In this document: piece by piece, positions 59,225-64,000 of the stretch
How positions within the stretch are numbered: the first letter of the stretch is position 1
Layout: the number at the start of each line of letters is the position of its first letter
DNA from: Azolla pinnata
Taxonomy: Eukaryota > Streptophyta > Polypodiopsida > Salviniales > Salviniaceae
Direction of reading: 5' to 3'
Length of the DNA stretch: 64,000 nucleotides
NCBI GenBank assembly: GCA_037176905.1
Contig: JBBBWG010022557.1
Span: forward strand, 1 to 64,000
Notes under the pieces: generated by a model
The model's input: the letters and a program-made list of their open reading frames with translations, nothing else
What the model was told of the DNA's origin: nothing
Database searches by the model: none
Translations under genes and position numbers: made by a program

Positions 59225-62200
59225 TCAAAATCTGGATCTTTTGATTTCCCGATCCAATTCGAGAAGTGATGGAAGGGGTCGAGGTACAACCATGTTTAAT
59301 GATCTGTACATCTTCCTTGATGTTTCATTTAGCCCTATGCAATCAGAAGAGATGAGGGCCAAAGGAAGGTTAGAGGACGATGCTGCCTCCCCCGCATTAC
59401 TTGGAATTGTATCACTCAGAATTGAATTCCCTTTTAGGGGAGACTGCCTTTCATTATGATGGGCTGAGACTTGCTTTTCCATTGGACAAGGAGAAGATGA
59501 GTAATCATTGGGTAAATTACCTGAGCCATGAACCGGAGATATGAGACTGCGTGCGGTATCTTCAGTGTCAGATAAGGAATGGCCTTCTTCAGATGTGAAG
59601 GACAAAGGGGGTGATGGAAGAAGTCCTACTACAGCCATTCCAAACAAGGGGATATGCTGGATAGAAGGTTCAGCTGAAATATGCGAGACAGGATCCTTAG
59701 CTTTTTCCTCCTTAATGTCCTCTTTTACTTCAGCTGGCTTCGTCTTCATAGGGATAGGTCTCGAGATGAATTTCTTACTCACTGTCTTTTCAGTGTAAAT
59801 CAGTGATTTCATGACATAGCCCAGTTCTCTAGCTCTGCAATGTGGCGTTGTGGAGATGACCTGCCTCGGCTTCAACTTCGAGACAAAGTCTTCCAGTTCA
59901 TCTTGCGAAGAATGCATAGAATAACAGACATGCCAAATCCCAAATGCATCTCTCTCTGCCTCTGTTTGTGCACTCTTGGCACGACGCCTGCTAATTGACA
60001 GCCCCCCTTTATTGTCATAAAGCTGCTTTTTCTCCAAAAGCAACAACCCACAACCCACACCTTCCAATCTCTCTCCATAAGTGTACCATTGAGTAGATGG
60101 CCTTATAAACAGAGGCTCAGGTTCACCCTTCGCATAAGCAGCAGCAAATTTCTGCTTCGCTCTCTCATATAGCTTTGGAAAGCCTTCACAAACCTAACAC
60201 ATAAGAACTTTGTTAGGAATCATGCTGTTGAAACAGGAGATATGCTGTATAGAAAGTAAAAAAATACATGGAATCGAGTAGAAGTTGGATCACTTGTGAT
60301 TAATTCTGGTGCAACTATGTTCAACGAGGCATAGAAATCAGGCAGTGCGATCTTGTCCACGTAAATCTTAACCCCAAAGGCACAGGAAAGCCTACTCAAA
60401 AGGAGCTCCTGTCCCAAAAGATCACATGCCAGGTACATAATAGGAGCCTTTGGGTGATTCCATATGCACTGCTTCACCTGTGATTTCGGAAGGGCCAATC
60501 AGCTCAACAGAAACAGATAATTCAAAATTTATCAGAGATAAGGGTAACATGTAAATTGTTTTGTTAAAATTCAGGGAATGTATTTACCAACATCTGCTTA
60601 GTGCTTAAACATATGCTCTTTTGAGAAGAGCTGATGAAACAACCGCGAAGTGGCATCATAAAAAGTTATTTAGGAATCCAAATCTACATTTTAATTCCTG
60701 CAAAATCATAGCAAGCTAGCCTACAACAAGCATGCATCTACAGGTAAATAATAATAAGAGGGTTGCCATCTTTTTCCTTTCCGGAGACAAGAATCTTCTT
60801 GACCTTGTACAAAACCTTCTGCATGGAGAAGTCAAAGTTCTTTTACCATCAGTGTGGCTTGTTTCAACCATACCAGCTTTTTGAAGCTTGCAAACCAAAT
60901 GCTCTTTTCTTTGTATTCTGCCTTCAGGATGCATAACATAAAGTTCCTCTTCTAGAACTCCATGAACGAAAGTTTGCAGATCTCTAGCTCAACATGTTCA
61001 CCAACATCAGTTGTAGAGCTTGAGTTAATAGTTGGTTCTTGAAATTTTACATTTTCTGTGGATATCTATTGAAGCACAACTACTTTTCAGTAGATTTCCT
61101 TCAATAAATATACGATCTCGGCTTAGGACTACCTTTCTAGACTGTTGGTAGCTAGATTCTACAACTGATCTCACCGTTCTTCCCATATTTAAGATGTCTT
61201 TGATTGATTTGATAACAAGCATACATCTCAGCTCATTCGTAAACCCTAAACCCTAAACCCAAAAATTTAAAGTGACATCTTCCATAATTATTTGAGAAAT
61301 TATAAAAAAAATACAAAAGTGTAAGAAGAGGTTAAATGGCTGATAAAATTCTTGAAAGACAGAAAACATCAAATTGACTTATGAGTCTCATTACACCTTC
61401 AATTGTTATCCCATGTTAGATAATAACAAACCATAACATAATATAACTGCCAACTAGATAAGCACCTAAACAAACCAATTAGACGGACTCAAACTTCAGT
61501 TTTTGAAAGATCTCCAGCATAGGCCTATTTAGATTTGAAGCAATGGAAGGACCTTCTATGTTCTAGGAAGTTCTACTACCTTATATTTATTTAGTTTACT
61601 GTTTTCCAGGATGAGACAACAATGTCAGATGCATACCTCCCGCTCACTTTCAAAAGTCAATTTACTCTCTGAATAAATTTTAACGTACTTTGCAGGAGGA
61701 AAACTAACATTTAATAATGCATCATTGTGGGTGCTTGTAGGCGATAATGATAAAAACTCTATATGAGAATATGTTAACAAACATTAAGAAATTCAACAAG
61801 GGAAATCCCAACCTGGATATTAATTTCATAGAGAACTTATTAATAAAGATTAATCATCATTGTTAGATTGATGCAAATGCCTTTTCTAAGAAGATGAGCT
61901 TGTTCCTGCAAACATGACCAGAAAAATGGTACAAAGCCCAAGTATACCAAAACACCCCCATTTTGAATATTTACCGAGTTAACTTGTACTCTAAATAAAT
62001 GACATATTAAGTATCTCTCTACAGTCGTAAATTTTGCAATACATTAGGAACTGAATTCTAGCACTCCAGAGTGGTTGTCTTAAAAGACTACTGGCATCCA
62101 GAAAATGGAGAATTGTTTCGAACCATGTATGGTTGGCCAGTGGTAGATTGAATGTATCAAAAAGGAACAGTGCAAAATCCTAAAGCATGTTGTCACATCT

Positions 62201-63324
62201 CTCATACTTGATTGGTTCAGAAGTTCATTTTGAAAAAAACCTAACCTGTTTGATTGCATCTTCCCTTTCAGGCATTTTCAGGGCCTCTTTTCCGAAAGTG
62301 CAGTCCAAGAATAAGCAATCCACAAGGCCTCCAAACAGGCGGCGGGGAAGTCGCATGTAACATTCAGGGGTGGTTCGGCAATCTCCAGTGTGCAACACTG
62401 TACCGAAACTCCCTTCAAATAAGAACATAACTGCACCTGTTCATATCAAAAAACACTAGACCCACTCTATATTAAATCAAAAGAAGCAAATAGGACATGC
62501 AAATTCATCATGTCATTCAGGACCCAGGTTTGGTTGCAAACCTAAGGAACTCCTTCCTTGTTCTACTTATATAGCCTCTTCCGCGATTAGTGTGCTTTCT
62601 TGGGTGCTGTTGTTTAGTTCTTTCAGAAAATTTCTGTGCATTTGATGAGCCTCAGTTTTATAGAGAATAAATTATGCAAAGATAGCTATTCGTGCTCCTT
62701 GTTCTTTTGCCAAGTTCCACTACAGCGTGAAACTAATACAGCGACAGATAAAACAATCACGCGATAATAGATTATCATTTCATCATCTTGACAAAACAAA
62801 GTATGTTTCAATTTCAGTTTTTGTCTTAATTATAAAAAATACAACCATGCAATAATAGATGCAAACTTCATCATCTTGTCAAATCAAAGGTCGGTTTCAA
62901 TTTCAGCTTTCCTTTTTCTTAAATATAACTAATGTGGCAAAGTGAAAGAAATATACAAAAAAAAGCATGCAGTAATGGATGATCACTTCATCATCTTCAC
63001 AAATCAAAGGTCGGATTCAATTTTGAGTGTCTCTTTTTCTTAAGTAGAATAAATGCGGCAAAGGGAAAGAAAAACCTGGAGAGATAGCATAGAATAAGTT
63101 AACAGAATTCTTGTTTTTCCACATAAGTGGCAAGTAACCCAAAGAGTCTTTCTGGGAAACCACACTGAGCATGTTAATGATTTTGGGTATGATGCTGGAA
63201 AGATACGCGTACCGGGGCAATGATTGGCATCATATGCAGTGACGGTGAATGACGAGTTGCCATCGCCATCTTCAATGAGACGGGGCTCTTCAATGTTGAT
63301 CTCTACAAATGACGACTTGCGGAG
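59225..63324 (-). CDS. SNM1-family metallo-beta-lactamase nuclease (DNA cross-link repair type), C-terminal exons; gene continues past 64000
   Basis: Exons seen: 63324-63213, 62436-62246, 60477-60268 and 60193-59225, phases consistent. Text matches the Arabidopsis protein At1g19025 as I remember it: [27 protein letters not shown] holds two conserved metal-site segments of the MBL/beta-CASP fold; FLDCTFGKE, then IWNHPKAPIMYLACDLLGQE, RFHVCEGFPKLYERA, and WHVCYSMHSSQDELEDFVSKL near the end of the beta-CASP part. Family members are 5' exonucleases acting on DNA cross-links in the nucleus. The first exon(s), with the start codon and the HxHxDH motif (HAHKDH in Arabidopsis), are not found before the window edge. 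After the domain there is a Ser/Pro-rich tail of about 180 residues ending EIKRSRF, which I do not recognise. Confidence 0.85.
61241..61262. repeat. short interstitial telomere-like run in an intron of the SNM1-like gene
   Basis: Three AAACCCT units lie in tandem inside the 1768-nt intron 60478-62245. They are too short to be a former telomere end. The rest of that intron is AT-rich and shows no gene. Confidence 0.75.
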
Positions 63325-63379
63325 CTGTAAGCAGTTAAAAGACCCAGGATCAAAACCTTTCTTTGAATGTGACGAGAGA

Positions 63380-63465
63380 TATGCATGTATGTATGTATGT
63401 ATGTACGTATGAAGGTGTACATGCTTGTGTGTGTATGTGTGCATGTATATGTGTGTGTACGTGCA
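63380..63465. repeat. GTAT/GTGT microsatellite in the SNM1-like gene
   Basis: GTAT units then GTGTGTAT-type units lie about 60 bp upstream (in gene sense) of the acceptor at 63325, inside an intron. This is the same repeat class as the large array at 5481-6092. Confidence 0.85.
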
Positions 63466-64000
63466 GGATTTAACAAACCCGGCATTGCTGTGTAAATTCT
63501 CAGGCTCAATTTCGAAAATCCTGGTTGTGAATAAAGTCGCTTTTTTGTGGCAAGGAATAAAAAATTTTAAAAACCTTATAAATACGGACAGGTTAAAAGT
63601 TTTTCTTAATATATTATATTAATAAAATGATTTTCTAACCATGATTCTGTAGCGATACCAGAACATGATTCTAAACAAGTGATGCTTATGTATTTCTGTG
63701 AACTTTCAACAAGCTAGTGATCATTCAAACGCTATGTATAGTTTAATACTCCCAATTTCATATTGTTGTGCTTAATTATGAGTTTCTGAATTCAATCTTA
63801 ATTGTATTTGTTATGCCCTTCTAATTAGTACAGTATCTATGTTTTGACAGCGTTTTACATTGATTTTATAGTGAAATTTCAATTTGAAAGCATACTAGTA
63901 AAATACACTCATATCTTTAGATTACCGGCAGAATCAAATGTTGCCTTTAACCCCTCCTTGATTAATTTGGAAATTCCCAGTTCATATCAAACACGCCTTT
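63466..64000. other. intron or upstream part of the SNM1-like gene, nothing coding seen
   Basis: AT-rich sequence with no segment matching the expected N-terminal block of the nuclease on minus. The missing first exon(s) must lie beyond the window. Confidence 0.5.

Overview
The window is nuclear DNA from a flowering plant. It holds intron-rich protein-coding genes whose closest recognisable relatives are plant-specific (CDKF-type kinase, TPLATE-complex TWD40-1, MPB2C-like, vacuolar invertase with the plant 9-nt microexon). Some first exons are GC-rich while the introns are AT-rich, there are TTTAGGG-type telomere-like stretches, and a decayed plant L1-type LINE is present. The GC-rich 5' exons (kinase, invertase) would suit a monocot, but I cannot fix the species. 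All gene models were built by hand from splice sites, reading phase and remembered family sequences. None has transcript support here. Layout, left to right. 1-1592: no gene seen, apart from the kinase 3' side. 1593-3756 (-): CDKF;1-like CDK-activating kinase, 2 exons. 3757-6246: divergent intergenic region full of simple repeats, including about 600 bp of TATG/TGTG. 6247-19954 (+): TWD40-1, 24 exons, 1662 aa, with a probable U12-type AT-AC intron. 19955-21216: convergent spacer. 21217-23097 (-): MPB2C-like coiled-coil protein, 6 exons. 23098-26858: divergent intergenic region with two large trinucleotide minisatellites in mirror orientation, each lying just upstream of one gene. 26859-32160 (+): GH32 vacuolar-type acid invertase, 8 exons, with a very unusual His/Gly/Gln/Asp-rich repeat domain before the catalytic part. 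About 32600-36290 (-): decayed LINE. 36850-42743 (+): DEAD-box helicase RH16/Dbp9-type, 14 exons. 44095-51173 (+): CTF18 clamp-loader subunit, 25 exons. 52767-53162: five 79-bp promoter repeats, each with a palindrome. 53367-57769 (+): 862-aa protein of a family I do not recognise, 5 exons. 59225-63324 (-): C-terminal exons of an SNM1-type metallo-beta-lactamase nuclease gene that runs past the right edge. The genes are a housekeeping mix: cell-cycle kinase, clathrin-mediated endocytosis, microtubule/movement-protein binding, sucrose cleavage in the vacuole, ribosome biogenesis, sister-chromatid cohesion and DNA cross-link repair. They do not form a pathway. CTF18, the SNM1-like protein and CDKF share a loose link to replication, repair or the cell cycle, which is probably chance. 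The most unusual items are the repeat-expanded N-terminus of the invertase, the AT-AC intron in TWD40-1, the mirrored minisatellites between the two divergent genes, and the palindrome-bearing promoter repeats.
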